Shown in pieces: positions 30,343 through 41,095 of a stretch of DNA of 64,000 nucleotides. The stretch covers positions 1,625,789 through 1,689,788 of the forward strand of contig NC_009440.1 of the NCBI RefSeq assembly GCF_000016605.1. Reading direction: 5' to 3'. Source of the stretch: Metallosphaera sedula DSM 5348 (GTDB taxonomy: Archaea > Thermoproteota > Thermoprotei_A > Sulfolobales > Sulfolobaceae). The position numbers and the translations under genes were made by a program. The notes beneath the pieces are model-generated. The model had not been told where the DNA came from, ran no database searches, and saw only the letters and a list, made by a program, of their open reading frames with translations. Position 1 is the stretch's first letter. The number at the start of each line of letters is the position of its first letter.

Positions 30343-30452
30343 TTATAGTATTAGATACCATGTCTTGGAGCAAATAGATAACTTGTATCTATAGTCAAAT
30401 TGCAATGCTAGTTCTATATTCATGTTTTTATACATGTATTCATAATAGATTA

Positions 30453-30839
30453 ATGGTAAAGACGATGTCATTAGTTCCACCTTGCGAATACTCTGTGAAG
30501 GAGCTATTGCCAGCAATGCGTTCAATTATTGCAACTAAGCTTGTGAAGGATAAGGGATATCCACTGTACAGGGCAGCTTTACTTATGGGAATTACTCCAG
30601 CGGCAGTTGCCAATTATATGAATGGTAAAAGGGGCACAGCAGTGAAAAGCATCATTGAGAAGGATCCCAGGCTCATGGAGATGATTGGTGATCTAGTTGA
30701 TAAGATAAGTTCCTCTGGGGGTAGCACCCAGCTCTCAAGCTATTACTGTATACTTTGTGCCGAAGGGAAGAAGGCGCTGAAGAGAAACGGGATCTCTCTC
30801 CCCTCTTGCCTTTACGAAACTAATCTCATGCTGAAATAA
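30453..30839 (+). CDS. Small HTH transcriptional regulator-like protein with CxxC
   Basis: The protein of about 128 residues has a helix-turn-helix (YRAALLMGITPAAVANYMNG, residues about 34-53) and a C-terminal YYCILCAEGKKALK with a CxxC pair. It resembles the COG2522-type archaeal regulators. The ATG at 30453 is chosen over the upstream ATG at 30405 because TTTTTATAC near 30424-30432 would be its TATA box, giving a leaderless mRNA. The metal pair hints at a redox- or metal-sensing regulator, but its target is unknown. The last 14 bp overlap the convergent gene. Confidence 0.7.
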   Translation: MVKTMSLVPPCEYSVKELLPAMRSIIATKLVKDKGYPLYRAALLMGITPAAVANYMNGKRGTAVKSIIEKDPRLMEMIGDLVDKISSSGGSTQLSSYYCILCAEGKKALKRNGISLPSCLYETNLMLK

Positions 30840-31845
30840 TCTTTTTCTTTAGTAGGGCCTCAAGTAGCCTCTTGACCTCAAGGGATACTGAAAGAAGTCC
30901 CCATCTTCTCATGGGGACCTTCACTCTGTCGAATTCTGGATCTATACTCTCACCCGACATATCCCTAGGATCCGTAACAAATGCAGACGTTATCCTTGCA
31001 GGAAGATAAAGGGTTGACACCACGGGCTTATCATCTAGGTTCAACAAGTCAATCTCCACTTTCCCGTTTTCATACTTCAAGCGAAGGGGTACAACAGAGG
31101 AAGGCTCTATTCTCAACAATGATACCTTGTACTTAGGCCTGCAATCCAGGTCAATAACTTGGTTAACAGCATCCCAAACCATTCTGTGGGGTTTTGCTTC
31201 CCTCCATGTGGTAGATCTCTTCATTAATGCGCCTCCATCTATTCTTGCTCTCCCATTTTCGAACTCCACGGTGAACGATCTATTGGAAAATAGCGTGTAA
31301 GAAGATGAACTTCCCTGGATCGAAACCATGAAAGTCCTAATGGAAATAGAGGATCTCAATCCAATGGACGAGATGTACAAGGGGTTAAGATGATGAAAAA
31401 AGGCGTTATAGAATCCAGTTTGTACCATTTCGGTCATCTCCAGCTCCTCCTGAACCTTACCAGGACCCACTTCTCCTGGGGCTAGTTTAACGGATCTACC
31501 TGAGAGTGTTCTTTCCCAGGGAGAAGGGTTAAGGTATCCTTCCCCCTCCTCGCAGGGTAGGAGATCCCTTACCATGGATCTAAGCGAATCCTGATCTATT
31601 CTTTTGAAGTTCCAGGGAATGGAATCCTCCCTCAATGGCGTAATTGCTTCCTGCGTTTCCCCTTTCCCCACAACATTCACGACCGTTCCGTCTGGTCCAT
31701 GAAGAGAAAGGGCTTTATCCCACTCCAATGACAGGTTCAATACCCTAGAGATGAGGGGAAGTTGCTCGAGTGCTAGTGACTTTGTATCTAGAAACAAAGA
31801 TTGGCCTTGCCTGAAACCTAGTTCCTCTAGCATTATGTGCACCAT
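30826..31845 (-). CDS. Hypothetical protein (339 aa)
   Basis: I do not recognise this protein. The N-terminal third is mixed alpha/beta, the middle has a histidine-rich helix (FYNAFFHHLNP), and the C-terminal part (about 235-320) is rich in beta strands (VPLRLKYENGKVEIDLLNL, VSTLYLPARITSAFV) like a beta-sandwich. There is no signal peptide or transmembrane segment. A second ATG at 31833 gives MLEELGFRQG. It lies 45 bp downstream of gatE on the same strand and could be cotranscribed with gatD-gatE. Confidence 0.65.
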   Translation of the reverse strand: MVHIMLEELGFRQGQSLFLDTKSLALEQLPLISRVLNLSLEWDKALSLHGPDGTVVNVVGKGETQEAITPLREDSIPWNFKRIDQDSLRSMVRDLLPCEEGEGYLNPSPWERTLSGRSVKLAPGEVGPGKVQEELEMTEMVQTGFYNAFFHHLNPLYISSIGLRSSISIRTFMVSIQGSSSSYTLFSNRSFTVEFENGRARIDGGALMKRSTTWREAKPHRMVWDAVNQVIDLDCRPKYKVSLLRIEPSSVVPLRLKYENGKVEIDLLNLDDKPVVSTLYLPARITSAFVTDPRDMSGESIDPEFDRVKVPMRRWGLLSVSLEVKRLLEALLKKKIISA

Positions 31846-31890
31846 CAGACAAATGCCTTTTCTTCACCATTCAGGTTCGGGGGTAACTCT

Positions 31891-33783
31891 TCATCCAGTC
31901 TCATCTTTCATTACTTTCCTTATTAGTTCTGCTACTTTCTTCCCCTCAGCCCTACCCCTCACCCTCTCCATTACTTTGCCCATGAGGAGGCTAAACGCCT
32001 TTTCTCCCTTGGATTTCACCTCCTCGCTATTCTGGGCCACTATCTCCTTGATCAGATTGATCAATTCCTCCTCGGAAATTCCGGTATACCTGGAAATGAC
32101 GCTCTCTATCCCAACGTTGGAGTTAGGTGTGGAGTACTCAAGGAGTATCTGCGGAATGGAGTCCTTGGTTATCCTTCCTTGGCTCACGCTCGCAATCACG
32201 GCTTCAATATCTCCATCGGATATCTTGTCTATGTTTCCACCTTGAGACTTAACGTACTTTAACGTGTTCTCTAGGGTTGTCGCTATGACGGTCGGGGAAA
32301 CATTGACGTACTTTCTCGTCAAATACTCAAATTGATCTAACCTCGGGCTGTTCAATACCTGTTTGGCCAGTTCCTCGTTTAGACCCATTTTCATTAGCTC
32401 CTTAAGTTTCTGCTCTGGAGTTGGTGGCACCATTTTTTTAGCGTCTTCAAGCAACTCCCTGGAAAGAATGGATGGAATGTCAGTTTCTGGGTACATTCTA
32501 GCTGAACCAGGTTGCGGTCTCATGAATTTGCTAGTACCGTCCTCATTGGCTGCTCTAGTCTCCTTGGGTACGCCTTCAAACGCCTGAGATAGCCTGTCCT
32601 TAATCACCTGTATTGCTTTCTTCACCTTCTCTTCTGGACCAACCACCAGAATGAAAGCGTCTAGTTCACCTACTCCCAGTTCCTTGGCCACCCTTTGAAC
32701 CTCTTCCTCCACTATACCATAGTTGGGGAGCTCATCGGAGTGAAATATCCCACCTAGCCCAGCCAAGGCCTTAACGTAGTCTGATATCTCTGTCCCAAAT
32801 CTTCTCCCAGGCATCACCTGTCTTCCTAGAAGCCCCTTAAATCCAGGTGCCAGTAATCCCAGAACCTTACCTCCCTTCTTAAGTTCAGATTGAATAAGCC
32901 TACTCCTGGACGAGGCGAAGAGCTCTGTTAGGTCTTTCTCCACAACTTTTTTGGCAAAATCCTCCCTAGTAATCCTAGCTCTCAGTTCGTCCCTGATCCT
33001 GAGTAACTCCCTCTGCCTGTTGGCTTCATTCTCAATGATCTTTGGTATCATGTCCAGGTCTTGTACCCCCTTGATCTCCGTTTTGACTCCACCCAAAATG
33101 GAAACGTTGAGATCTTGCCTTATGGTTCCTAGACCTCTCTTCACTTTTCCTGTGAGCCTGAGCATCTGGCCAATGAGTAGGGCAACTCTCTTTGCCTGCT
33201 CGGGGCTCCTAATATCAGGACCTGTGGAGATCTCTATGAGCGGGATACCCAGTCTATCCAGGTTATATTTAACAGAGGTAGGGGTTTCCTCTAGCTTTCT
33301 CGCAGCGTCTTCTTCTATGGCAATGGTCTGGATAGTTATCACGCCATCCACATCCTTAATGTATCCCCCAAGCCCGACTATCGCCGTACGCTGAAAACCT
33401 GAGGTGTTAGAACCATCTATGACTGTTTTTCTCATTACGAAGATTTCATCCAAGGGTTCTCCATTAAACGCAAGGGTCATGGCAAGACCTAGCTTAATTG
33501 CGTCTATGTTCATGGGATGGGGTGGTTCTTCATCACACTCCACAAGACAGCTAGACCTCCTAGGAACTTCATAGACCACCTTTTTGCCTTTCTCCCACTC
33601 AAAGAACGCTGCAACATCTATTTGTCCCAGTTCGCTGGCCACAGGCCTTAGATATCTCTCCAGCTCCCCTTGACTCTCCTCGTCCATTGTCGTGGGGCAT
33701 TCGCAGAAGAGCTTATGTGATGTATTGATTTGTTGGTGAATCTCCAGTCCTACCTTGAGTCCCATTTTTTCGTATTCACTCAT
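31891..33783 (-). CDS. gatE: Glutamyl-tRNA(Gln) amidotransferase subunit E
   Basis: GatE recognises Glu-tRNA(Gln) and, with GatD, converts it to Gln-tRNA(Gln), the archaeal route to glutamine charging. The ATG at 33783 gives 630 residues beginning [17 protein letters not shown]. The GatB/E catalytic fold, an AspRS-like insertion and the YqeY-type tail near the C-terminus ([14 protein letters not shown]) follow. Further upstream in-frame codons are inside gatD and unlikely to be used. It overlaps gatD by 8 bp. Confidence 0.94.
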   Translation of the reverse strand: MSEYEKMGLKVGLEIHQQINTSHKLFCECPTTMDEESQGELERYLRPVASELGQIDVAAFFEWEKGKKVVYEVPRRSSCLVECDEEPPHPMNIDAIKLGLAMTLAFNGEPLDEIFVMRKTVIDGSNTSGFQRTAIVGLGGYIKDVDGVITIQTIAIEEDAARKLEETPTSVKYNLDRLGIPLIEISTGPDIRSPEQAKRVALLIGQMLRLTGKVKRGLGTIRQDLNVSILGGVKTEIKGVQDLDMIPKIIENEANRQRELLRIRDELRARITREDFAKKVVEKDLTELFASSRSRLIQSELKKGGKVLGLLAPGFKGLLGRQVMPGRRFGTEISDYVKALAGLGGIFHSDELPNYGIVEEEVQRVAKELGVGELDAFILVVGPEEKVKKAIQVIKDRLSQAFEGVPKETRAANEDGTSKFMRPQPGSARMYPETDIPSILSRELLEDAKKMVPPTPEQKLKELMKMGLNEELAKQVLNSPRLDQFEYLTRKYVNVSPTVIATTLENTLKYVKSQGGNIDKISDGDIEAVIASVSQGRITKDSIPQILLEYSTPNSNVGIESVISRYTGISEEELINLIKEIVAQNSEEVKSKGEKAFSLLMGKVMERVRGRAEGKKVAELIRKVMKDETG

Positions 33784-35095
33784 GTTTCCACCTCGGGAAA
33801 TGATCCAAGGAATGCCTTGGATTATACTCACCAACTAGATTAGTTAACATGATTCGCTTAACCTCCTCTAGATCCGAGGTCTGACCCAAAGCCCACATTA
33901 GTTTAACGAGGGCAACTTCAGGTAACATATCCCCAAGCGGAACTACTCCAGACTGCTGTAATAGCCTTCCAGTCTGATAAACGTTCATGTTTACCCTCCC
34001 AAACAGGCACTGGGAAGTCATTCCTACAAATAGCCCTTCCTTGACTGCCCTCTTGAAAGCTTCTTGAAAGTCGGAGGAAGTATGGCCCAGGCCAGTTCCC
34101 TCAACTATTATGCCCCTGTAACCAGAGGACAGGAGAATATCCACGATGTCTGGTCTCAGTCCTGGATAGAATTTCAAGAGGAATACCCTGTTTTCGAATT
34201 TTGGATTGAGTTCCACTCCATCGGACCTTCTCAAATAATCATTCCTCAACACTTTCACAGTCCTCTCCTTCCAAAGCACTTTCGCTAAGGGATGATCGTT
34301 AATGCTCTGAAACGCATCCCTCCTGCTAGTATGCATTTTCCTAACCTTTACTCCCCTGTGGGCTAGCGTGTAGGTGTCTGAACTTTCTCCATGCATGTTC
34401 ACCACAACCTCACCAAAGGGAGCTTCCTTCGCCAAGAGAACTGATGAAACCAAGTTGATCCCAGAGTCGCTGCTGGGTCTATCGCTACTCCTCTGCGAAC
34501 CCACAAGTACCACGGGCCCAGGCAAACGCTGTATGGAGAAAGCTAAGGCGGCGGCGGTGTAGCTCATGGTATCAGTTCCGTGAGCCACGACGACTCCCTC
34601 GCTTCCCTCATCAAAGGCCCTCTTTACAGCCTCAGCTATCTTAACCCAGAACTCTGGTTTCATGTTCTCGCTGAGGATGCTGAAAAGAATCTCAGCTGAG
34701 ATTGAGGTAATTTCCTGGATTTCCGGAACGAACCTAATGATCTCCTCTGTACTGAGTGCAGGTCTAACTGCACCTGTTTCGTACTCTACCTTGCTTACAA
34801 TTGTGCCTCCCGTGCTGATTATCTTAACTTTTCCAGGAAGTAACTCTCGATGTTCACTTCTTTCTTGTGGTCTATTGCCCTTTTCAAGTAGGCTTACCTT
34901 AACCTTGTTTACTGAGAACCCAGCGTTATATCCATTGTCGAGCTTAAGGACTATTACTGAGTCATCACGTGAATAGGAGGGCATAAGGATTCCTTTCACG
35001 CTAACTTTATCGTTATAAACCTGTAACACGTCACCTATCTCAGCTCCTAAGGAAGAAAGTAACTCTAGAGCTTTTCCCCTATAACCTTCTAACAT
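33776..35095 (-). CDS. gatD: Glutamyl-tRNA(Gln) amidotransferase subunit D
   Basis: GatD is the asparaginase-like subunit that releases ammonia from glutamine for GatE. The 439-residue protein has an N-terminal beta-barrel and then the type I asparaginase active site: STGGTIVS (TGGT at 95-98) and [16 protein letters not shown]. It heads the gatD-gatE pair. The eS30 gene is 34 bp upstream on the same strand. Confidence 0.94.
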   Translation of the reverse strand: MLEGYRGKALELLSSLGAEIGDVLQVYNDKVSVKGILMPSYSRDDSVIVLKLDNGYNAGFSVNKVKVSLLEKGNRPQERSEHRELLPGKVKIISTGGTIVSKVEYETGAVRPALSTEEIIRFVPEIQEITSISAEILFSILSENMKPEFWVKIAEAVKRAFDEGSEGVVVAHGTDTMSYTAAALAFSIQRLPGPVVLVGSQRSSDRPSSDSGINLVSSVLLAKEAPFGEVVVNMHGESSDTYTLAHRGVKVRKMHTSRRDAFQSINDHPLAKVLWKERTVKVLRNDYLRRSDGVELNPKFENRVFLLKFYPGLRPDIVDILLSSGYRGIIVEGTGLGHTSSDFQEAFKRAVKEGLFVGMTSQCLFGRVNMNVYQTGRLLQQSGVVPLGDMLPEVALVKLMWALGQTSDLEEVKRIMLTNLVGEYNPRHSLDHFPRWKHE

Positions 35096-35129
35096 TTTAC
35101 AGGGTATAAGAGAAAATATTTAAAAAACC

Positions 35130-35303
35130 TTACATCCTTCTTGGTGCACGTTGTTGCTTCTGAGCCGTTTGCTTGAGTACTCTCTTCTCATACTCTATTC
35201 TATTCCTGACCCTAGGAACTTCCTTGTGTCTCTCCTTAGCTTGGATCTTTGGGGTTTGTCCCCTAACCTTCCCGGCCTTTGTTAACGAACCGTGAGATGG
35301 CAT
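35130..35303 (-). CDS. rps30e: Small ribosomal subunit protein eS30
   Basis: This 57-residue, very basic protein begins [19 protein letters not shown], the signature of eukaryotic/archaeal S30e, and ends QRAPRRM. It is part of the 30S subunit near the decoding side. An ATG at 35313 is out of frame, which fixes the start at 35303. It is divergent from nop5 and appears to share one TATA element with it. Confidence 0.93.
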   Translation of the reverse strand: MPSHGSLTKAGKVRGQTPKIQAKERHKEVPRVRNRIEYEKRVLKQTAQKQQRAPRRM

Positions 35304-35335
35304 TTGCTATCATGTATATGTGGTAAAACAAGACA

Positions 35336-35341
35336 TTTAAA
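35336..35341. promoter_or_regulatory. Shared TTTAAA box between rps30e and nop5
   Basis: TTTAAA lies almost exactly midway, about 36 bp from the nop5 ATG (35375) and about 35 bp from the rps30e ATG (35303). The box is palindromic and no second convincing TATA box is seen on either side. Confidence 0.5.
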
Positions 35342-35374
35342 CTTAGAGCTTTACCTAGATTCGGGCTTTACTCA

Positions 35375-36604
35375 ATGAAAATTTATTTGGCTGAGCACAC
35401 AATAGGGTCCTTTGCCTTTGATGAGTCAGGGAACCTTTTGGATTACGTCCTTAATCCAAAGGAACTGGGCAAGGTAGTTGATATTCTAATAAACGCCGAG
35501 AAAGGTGAACCAATGCCCTCTACCATGGAATTAATTCAGAAACTGAAACCGTCGGAAGTAGTTGTGGAAAGCGAAACGGAGAGCTCAAGGATGCAGACCT
35601 TAGGGATCAAGGTTGTATCCAAGCCCCATCATGTGGGAGCCAGGGCTTTGAGGGGTTCTCTCGCTGAACTAGCAGTAAAAACAAAATTCGCTGAAAATCC
35701 GAGCGAAGTGTACAATTTCCTTTATCAAGTATCTCTAGAATATACGAGAAGAAAGCTGAGAAAGGCCGCCCAGAAAAGGGACCTTCTCGCCATACAGGCC
35801 ATAAGGGCTATCGACGATATTGATAAGACCATTAACCTTTTCTCCGAAAGATTAAGGGAGTGGTATAGTATACACTTCCCCGAAGCCGATAAACTGGTTG
35901 AGGACCATGAACAATACGCCAAAATAGTTTCCCTGGCTGGTTATAGGGATAATGTAACGGTGGAGACGTTAACCGAGATAGGACTTAATGAGCAAAGGGC
36001 TAAGAAGCTAGCCGATGCTGCCAAGAAGAGTATAGGAGCAGACATCTCAGATGCGGATATCAACTCCATCAGGGATCTGGCTAACACGATTTTGTCTCTT
36101 TTCAAGCTAAGGAACTCGCTTTACGACTACTTGGACTCAATTATGAGGGAAGTAGCTCCCAACGTGACTGAACTAGTGGGTCCCACCCTTGGTGCTAGGC
36201 TGTTAAGTCTGGCAGGGAGCCTTGAGGAACTTTCTAAGATGCCAGCTAGTACGATTCAAGTGTTAGGGGCTGAGAAAGCCCTCTTTAGGGCACTTAAGAG
36301 CGGAAGCAGACCACCCAAACATGGAATCATTTTCCAGTATCCAGCAATTCACGTCTCTCCCAGATGGCAGAGAGGGAAGATTGCCAGGGCCCTAGCTGCC
36401 AAGCTAGCAATAGCATCAAGGATAGACGCCTATAGCGGAAGATTTGTGGGAACACAGCTTGTGGAACAGGTGAATAAGAGAATCGAGGAGATAAAAACGA
36501 AATATGCCCAGCCACCACCCAAAAAACAACAACCAGCTAAGGAAGAGGGGAAGAGATTTGATAAAAGAGAGCATAAAAAGGGGAAAAAGGGAAAGAGAAG
36601 GTAG
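35375..36604 (+). CDS. nop5: Nop5/Nop56-related C/D box RNP protein
   Basis: Nop5 is the scaffold of C/D box small RNPs that guide 2'-O-methylation of rRNA and tRNA. It bridges L7Ae-RNA and fibrillarin. The 409-residue protein has the fibrillarin-binding N-domain, a coiled coil around 100-230, and the Nop domain ([20 protein letters not shown], then [16 protein letters not shown]), ending in a Lys-rich tail. Fibrillarin follows 5-11 bp downstream, the standard archaeal pair. Confidence 0.95.
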   Translation: MKIYLAEHTIGSFAFDESGNLLDYVLNPKELGKVVDILINAEKGEPMPSTMELIQKLKPSEVVVESETESSRMQTLGIKVVSKPHHVGARALRGSLAELAVKTKFAENPSEVYNFLYQVSLEYTRRKLRKAAQKRDLLAIQAIRAIDDIDKTINLFSERLREWYSIHFPEADKLVEDHEQYAKIVSLAGYRDNVTVETLTEIGLNEQRAKKLADAAKKSIGADISDADINSIRDLANTILSLFKLRNSLYDYLDSIMREVAPNVTELVGPTLGARLLSLAGSLEELSKMPASTIQVLGAEKALFRALKSGSRPPKHGIIFQYPAIHVSPRWQRGKIARALAAKLAIASRIDAYSGRFVGTQLVEQVNKRIEEIKTKYAQPPPKKQQPAKEEGKRFDKREHKKGKKGKRR

Positions 36605-36615
36605 GTTGAGTGAGA

Positions 36616-37317
36616 ATGTCAGAACTTCTGGATACAGTTAGAAAAACCGAGATGGAGAACGTCTACGAGTGCGTTTATGTCGACGGTACAGTGAGGCTCT
36701 GTACCAAGAACCTAGCCAAGGGATTTACTGTGTATGGAGAGAGAACGGTAAACTACGACGGGGTAGAGTACAGGGAATGGAACGCCTTTAGGAGCAAGTT
36801 AGCAGGAGCCATTCTTAAGGGATTAAAGGAAAACCCTGTGAAGAAAGGCTCGAAGGTTCTCTACCTCGGGGCAGCCTCAGGTACAACTCCAAGTCACATC
36901 TCAGATATAGTTGAGAGTGAGGGAAAGGTCTATGGCGTGGAATTTTCCCCTAGGGTAGTAAGGGAGTTAATTCTAGTAGCCCAGCACAGGCCGAATCTGT
37001 TCCCAATTCTGGCTGACGCTAGGTTTCCACAGAATTATTCGTCATTGGTTGAAGACGCTGATGTACTTTATGTGGATATTGCCCAACCAGATCAGACCGA
37101 TATCGCAATATATAACGCAAGATACTTCCTTAAGGATAACGGACATCTTCTTCTAGCGATAAAGGCTAGGAGCATTGACGTCACAAAGGATCCCACAGAG
37201 GTATTCAAGGCGGAGGCGGAAAAACTGAGAAATGAGGGATTTGATGTAATGCAGATCATCAACTTGAATCCTTACGACAAGGATCACGCAATGGTACTAG
37301 CTAAGTTTAAGGGCTAG
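36616..37317 (+). CDS. flpA: Fibrillarin-like rRNA/tRNA 2'-O-methyltransferase
   Basis: Fibrillarin is the SAM-dependent methyltransferase of the C/D box RNP. The roughly 233-residue protein has the SAM-binding motif [16 protein letters not shown], the acidic SAM-ribose segment [10 protein letters not shown] and the catalytic [11 protein letters not shown]. The ATG at 36616 is preferred; a GTG two codons earlier (36610) is possible. It is cotranscribed with nop5. Confidence 0.95.
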   Translation: MSELLDTVRKTEMENVYECVYVDGTVRLCTKNLAKGFTVYGERTVNYDGVEYREWNAFRSKLAGAILKGLKENPVKKGSKVLYLGAASGTTPSHISDIVESEGKVYGVEFSPRVVRELILVAQHRPNLFPILADARFPQNYSSLVEDADVLYVDIAQPDQTDIAIYNARYFLKDNGHLLLAIKARSIDVTKDPTEVFKAEAEKLRNEGFDVMQIINLNPYDKDHAMVLAKFKG

Positions 37318-37321
37318 ATCC

Positions 37322-37735
37322 TTGTTCGATAAAATCTTCCAACTGGGATTAAGGGATATACTAGATTCCATGCCCTCAGAATACATTACCCTAAAGGAGG
37401 CCATGGATGGAAAACTGGAAATTACATTAAATAACGGTTTTAAACACAAATTTGATCCGGAGGAGGTTAGGAAGCTCTCCAATGCAGTCCCACTTTATCT
37501 TTGGTCCTTGGTAAGGATTCCCTTTATTGTGGTGAAGCTCTCCACGCCCGGGGAGTACTCTATTAATGGATCTGAATGGGACATTAAGGCCATCTCCACT
37601 CTCCTCAATATTTCAGGGAAAGTAATTTCTGTTGGACAAATGGAATCCCTTTTAAGGGAATTTAAATCATTAATATTTATTACCCTTGGTTATGATAGTA
37701 TTTCTGTAGTGAACGAAGACAAGGAAGGTATCTAA
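37322..37735 (+). CDS. UPF0216 (DUF61) family protein
   Basis: The 137-residue protein carries the archaeal UPF0216 pattern: a conserved [17 protein letters not shown] stretch followed by a hydrophobic [12 protein letters not shown]. Function of the family is not known to me. Start is TTG, 4 bp after the fibrillarin stop, and the next gene follows 1 bp after its own stop. It therefore belongs to the nop5-flpA transcript, where a link to RNA processing is plausible but unproven. Confidence 0.75.
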
Positions 37736-37736
37736 A

Positions 37737-38636
37737 ATGATACCTGGAATGTTGGACGAGGTATTAGACGTTTTAGAGAGGGAAGGCATAAGTTACACCC
37801 TAATAGAGTATCCAGAGAAGAACAGGAAGTCCATAGATATAATCGCGAGAGGGAAGCAGAGAAGGTTCGTGATAAAGATATCCAACGATAGGCCCTCTAA
37901 GGAAGAGACCAGAGATCTCAAGAACTTCTCAGCAGTGGTGGGGAGTATGCCCGTAATGGTAACCGATGATACAGAGGAGGATATAGCAATAGGTAAGGAC
38001 AACGTAATTGGGTTATCGGTGGAGGGCCTGGCGAAGGCCTTAAGGGGAGAGAAGATTTTCATCTATAGGACTCGGGGAGGAATATTCATCAAGATTAGGT
38101 CAGACGTTCTCCGAAGGAAAAGGACAGAAATGAACTACAGCATGGGAGACCTATCTAAGATTCTAGGCGTGACCAGGAAAACGATTTATGATTATGAAAA
38201 TGGAGAGTCAGATGTGTCCATAGAGGTTGCTGAGAAGCTAATTGATCTCTTTGGGGATGAGGTCATAGGCGATGTATGCGATGATGCGCTTCCTAAGCTA
38301 GAGCCGGATTCCCAACCAACAGATACGATTAGTTCGAGGATAGCCAAGAATCTAACTGACGCCGGATTCGCCTCAGCTCCCATTAGGTTCACGGCGGTAG
38401 ATGTTGTCGCCTCAAGGGGTTTGAAAAAAGTCTTGGTTACGGTGGAGCCTAAGAATCAAGATCAACTAGAAAAGAAACTAAGAGAAGCTTCTAAAATAGC
38501 CAACGAGTTAATGTCCGAACTTGTGATAGTGGTCAAGAGCGCCTCTATGGCGAAGAGGCTGGATAAGGATGGGTTTAAAATCCTGACCTCAGAAAGCATC
38601 GACAGCCTCAGCGATGAAATTAACAGAAGTGATTGA
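37737..38636 (+). CDS. XRE-type HTH regulator (COG1395 family)
   Basis: The 299-residue archaeal protein has a nuclease-like alpha/beta N-terminal domain (about 1-115), a Cro/C1-type HTH at about 122-180 ([29 protein letters not shown]) and a C-terminal domain repeating the alpha/beta pattern. This architecture matches the widespread archaeal 'putative HTH-type transcriptional regulatory protein' family. Target genes are unknown. It overlaps trm1 by 23 bp. Confidence 0.85.
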
Positions 38637-39762
38637 GGGAAAGGCAAGATTAGTTATTCCAGACCCTTCTGAATTCTCCAGAGAGGGAAAGTTCGATCCT
38701 GCCTGGTCTCCAGTATTCTATAACCCCAGAATGGTGTTTAATAGGGACGTCAGTGTTTTGGCTGTCTCAGTTATATCTCCTCCCTCGGTATTGGACGCCA
38801 TGTCAGCCACTGGGGTTAGGGGAATCAGGTACGTGAAGGAGAGTGGGGTCAAGGGAGAAGTTCTCTTCAATGATAAGAATCCAGTGTCCGTGGAGTTGAT
38901 CTCGAAGAATTTAGAGCTAAACGGGATTACAGGTAAGGTACTTAGATCGGACGCTAACTCCTTAATGCATCAGGTAAAAGTAGGCTACACAGACCTGGAT
39001 CCCTTTGGATCTCCTGCCCCATATCTTTTCTCAGCCATTTCATCCTTGAGAAGGAAAGGGGTACTGGGAGTTACTGCTACTGACCTATCAGCACTTGAGG
39101 GAAAGTCTAGAACCTCCTCCAAAAGGAAATATGGAGTTCAAGGGAGTAGATTGAGTTATTCCAAGGAGGCTGGGTTGAGGGTTCTATTGGGTAAGATAGT
39201 TAAAGAGGCATCAGTCCAAGAAAAGGGAATAAGGCCCCTCATGGGCTTTTATCACGACTACTATTACAGGCTATTCGTTAAGATGGAGGATGGAGCCAAG
39301 AGGGCTGATAGAAGCCTGGAAAGTCTCGGAACTCTTTACGAATGTGATAGATGTGGCTATTCCTTCATGAGTTCAGATGAATGCGAAAGGAAATGCCCGG
39401 TCTGTGGTGGAGAGCTTAAGTATTATGGTCCAGCCTGGATTGGAGAATTCAATGATCTAGAATTTTTAAAGGAAATGAAAAATAGACTTACTGAGTTTTC
39501 GTATCTCTCAAACTCAGTAAAAATATCTGAACTCTTAGAATACCTAGAGCGTGAAAATAGATTTGGCCCCTATTATAGGGTAGACGTTTTAGCATCAAGG
39601 CTCAAGGTAAACATGCCCCCCATGAACTCACTCCTAGGGTGTTTGGGCGACGCTGTCAGGACGCACTTTGATCCTAGGGGATTTAAGTCTTTCAGGGAAT
39701 TCTCTGAAATATTGGAATGTGTGAAGGGATCCTCCGCGACTTATGAAACAAGTGGTAGATAA
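38614..39762 (+). CDS. trm1: tRNA (guanine26-N2/N2)-dimethyltransferase
   Basis: Trm1 dimethylates G26 at the D-arm/anticodon-arm junction of tRNAs, rigidifying them at high temperature. The 382-residue protein has the SAM fold ([16 protein letters not shown]), the catalytic [12 protein letters not shown], and a C-terminal zinc site [17 protein letters not shown] that contacts tRNA. It is the last gene of the operon that begins at nop5 and is convergent with tfe-beta, 44 bp apart. Confidence 0.94.
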
Positions 39763-39806
39763 TGATGAGTTGGTTGGCCCAAAGGGAATTTTAGATCAAA
39801 AGTTTA

Positions 39807-40181
39807 TCATAGATCCATGGACAATATCCAGGAAGAAAGCTTAGTACAAGAGCTGGGATTTACGTGTGCCCCGTTATCACACTTAAACAAAAGCTTACAA
39901 GAGAAGCAGGGGATCTCCTCTATGCTCTCGAGGTTTACGTAAATGTTGGATTCCTCAACTGTCCTAATTGCAAAGAGTTTGATTACGCTCTTTCCGTTCT
40001 CCTTTATTGCTTTCTTAGCTATCATCTTTTTATCAATTAACTTCTTTATAACTGTGGCAAGTTCCCTTGTGGAGAGGCCTAACTTCTTCGCCAGTTCCTG
40101 TTGTGATATTCCGTCCTCGCCACTCTCAAGAATTTTCTTGTGAATTAACTCTTCTTTTTCCATTGAAACTTTTGATTCCAA
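39807..40181 (-). CDS. tfeB: Transcription factor E beta subunit (TFE-beta)
   Basis: With TFE-alpha this factor helps open the promoter. It is related to RNA polymerase III subunit RPC39/34. The 124-residue protein has one winged helix (about 10-75; ISQQELAKKLGLSTRELATV) and a C-terminal four-cysteine iron-sulfur motif (C92, C95, C101, C112), exactly the minimal architecture described for Sulfolobus. The TTG at 40181 is nearly leaderless given the TATA box at about 40207-40215. An ATG at 40163 is the alternative. It lies divergent from tbp, as remembered for Sulfolobus. Confidence 0.85.
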   Translation of the reverse strand: MESKVSMEKEELIHKKILESGEDGISQQELAKKLGLSTRELATVIKKLIDKKMIAKKAIKENGKSVIKLFAIRTVEESNIYVNLESIEEIPCFSCKLLFKCDNGAHVNPSSCTKLSSWILSMDL

Positions 40182-40478
40182 AGCACTAACACCTGCGTTG
40201 GCTAATTTTATAATATGTGATCACCGGCTTATTTACTTTACTACCGTTTATCCCTGAGGTCTAAAGCCCATATGCATGTTTAATCATATTCGAGCTACGG
40301 AAATTCTAGTATTCTCGCTAAGGGAAGAAATAGTACGCATTTTAAATTAATCTGGGGTTACATGATATGTATAGCCCCGTCCCTATAAAGCCAAACATGG
40401 TATCCCTAGTAATTACGAGGGCAATAAAAAGCTGGAGTTTATAAAGCAGTATAAAAACTATATTACTGGTGACTCTGT
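40182..40478. other. Divergent promoter region of tfe-beta and tbp
   Basis: It holds a TATA box for tfe-beta (TTATAAAAT on the minus strand, about 40207-40215) and one for tbp (TATAAAAAC, 40450-40458). A third, orphan, A+T box TTTTAAATTAA (40340-40350) precedes a GGGG/CCCC hairpin (40354-40378) and a 25-codon ORF (40367-40444). No other gene is apparent. Confidence 0.5.
40450..40458 (+). promoter_or_regulatory. TATA box of tbp
   Basis: TATAAAAAC is centred 25-26 bp before the proposed ATT start at 40479, predicting a leaderless TBP mRNA. Confidence 0.65.
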
Positions 40479-41072
40479 ATTTCCAACTCGCCGGCTTATA
40501 AGCCAATAATAAGTATTGAAAATATTGTAGCAACGGTAACGTTGGAACAAACCTTGGATCTTTACGCCATGGAGAGGAGCGTTCCAAATGTGGAGTATGA
40601 TCCGGATCAGTTCCCGGGCCTCATATTCAGGCTCGAGAGCCCCAAGGTAACCTCCCTGATCTTCAAGTCCGGTAAAATGGTTGTCACTGGTGCCAAGAGC
40701 ACGGAGGAACTGATCAAGGCTGTTAAGAGGATAATAAAGAGCCTAAGAAGGTATGGGATAAGGATAGGTGGGAAACCTAAGATACAGATTCAGAACATAG
40801 TCGCCTCTGCCAACATGCACGTTCATGTAAATCTGGATAAGGCTGCTTTCCTTCTTGAGAATAACATGTATGAACCAGAGCAGTTCCCGGGGCTCATATT
40901 TAGAATGGATGAGCCTAGGGTGGTCCTTCTAATTTTCAGCAGTGGAAAGATGGTAATAACAGGGGCCAAGAGGGAGGACGAAGTCTATAAGGCAGTGAAA
41001 AAAATCTTTGATAAGTTAGAGGAACTAGACTGCATTAAGGCAGTGGAAGAGGAAGAGGAATTAGAAATTTAA
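40479..41072 (+). CDS. tbp: TATA-box binding protein (TBP), apparent ATT start
   Basis: TBP binds the TATA box and nucleates transcription with TFB. Two saddle repeats are visible, each with a (D/E)QFPGLIFR motif and a GKMVVTGAK or GKMVITGAK motif, and an acidic tail ends the protein. The first usual start, TTG 40542, would delete the first strand, [11 protein letters not shown], which is conserved in all TBPs. The open frame reaches back to 40473 and contains no ATG/GTG/TTG. An ATT at 40479 lies at the predicted leaderless position and gives [19 protein letters not shown] and 197 residues, the usual family length. Confidence 0.88.
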   Translation: MSNSPAYKPIISIENIVATVTLEQTLDLYAMERSVPNVEYDPDQFPGLIFRLESPKVTSLIFKSGKMVVTGAKSTEELIKAVKRIIKSLRRYGIRIGGKPKIQIQNIVASANMHVHVNLDKAAFLLENNMYEPEQFPGLIFRMDEPRVVLLIFSSGKMVITGAKREDEVYKAVKKIFDKLEELDCIKAVEEEEELEI

Positions 41073-41095
41073 AATAGCAAGACCTAAGTGAGATC

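Noticed and set aside
40342-40587. 81-codon minus-strand ORF crossing the tbp start
   Set aside because: It overlaps the tbp promoter and conserved TBP codons, and its translation has no family features.
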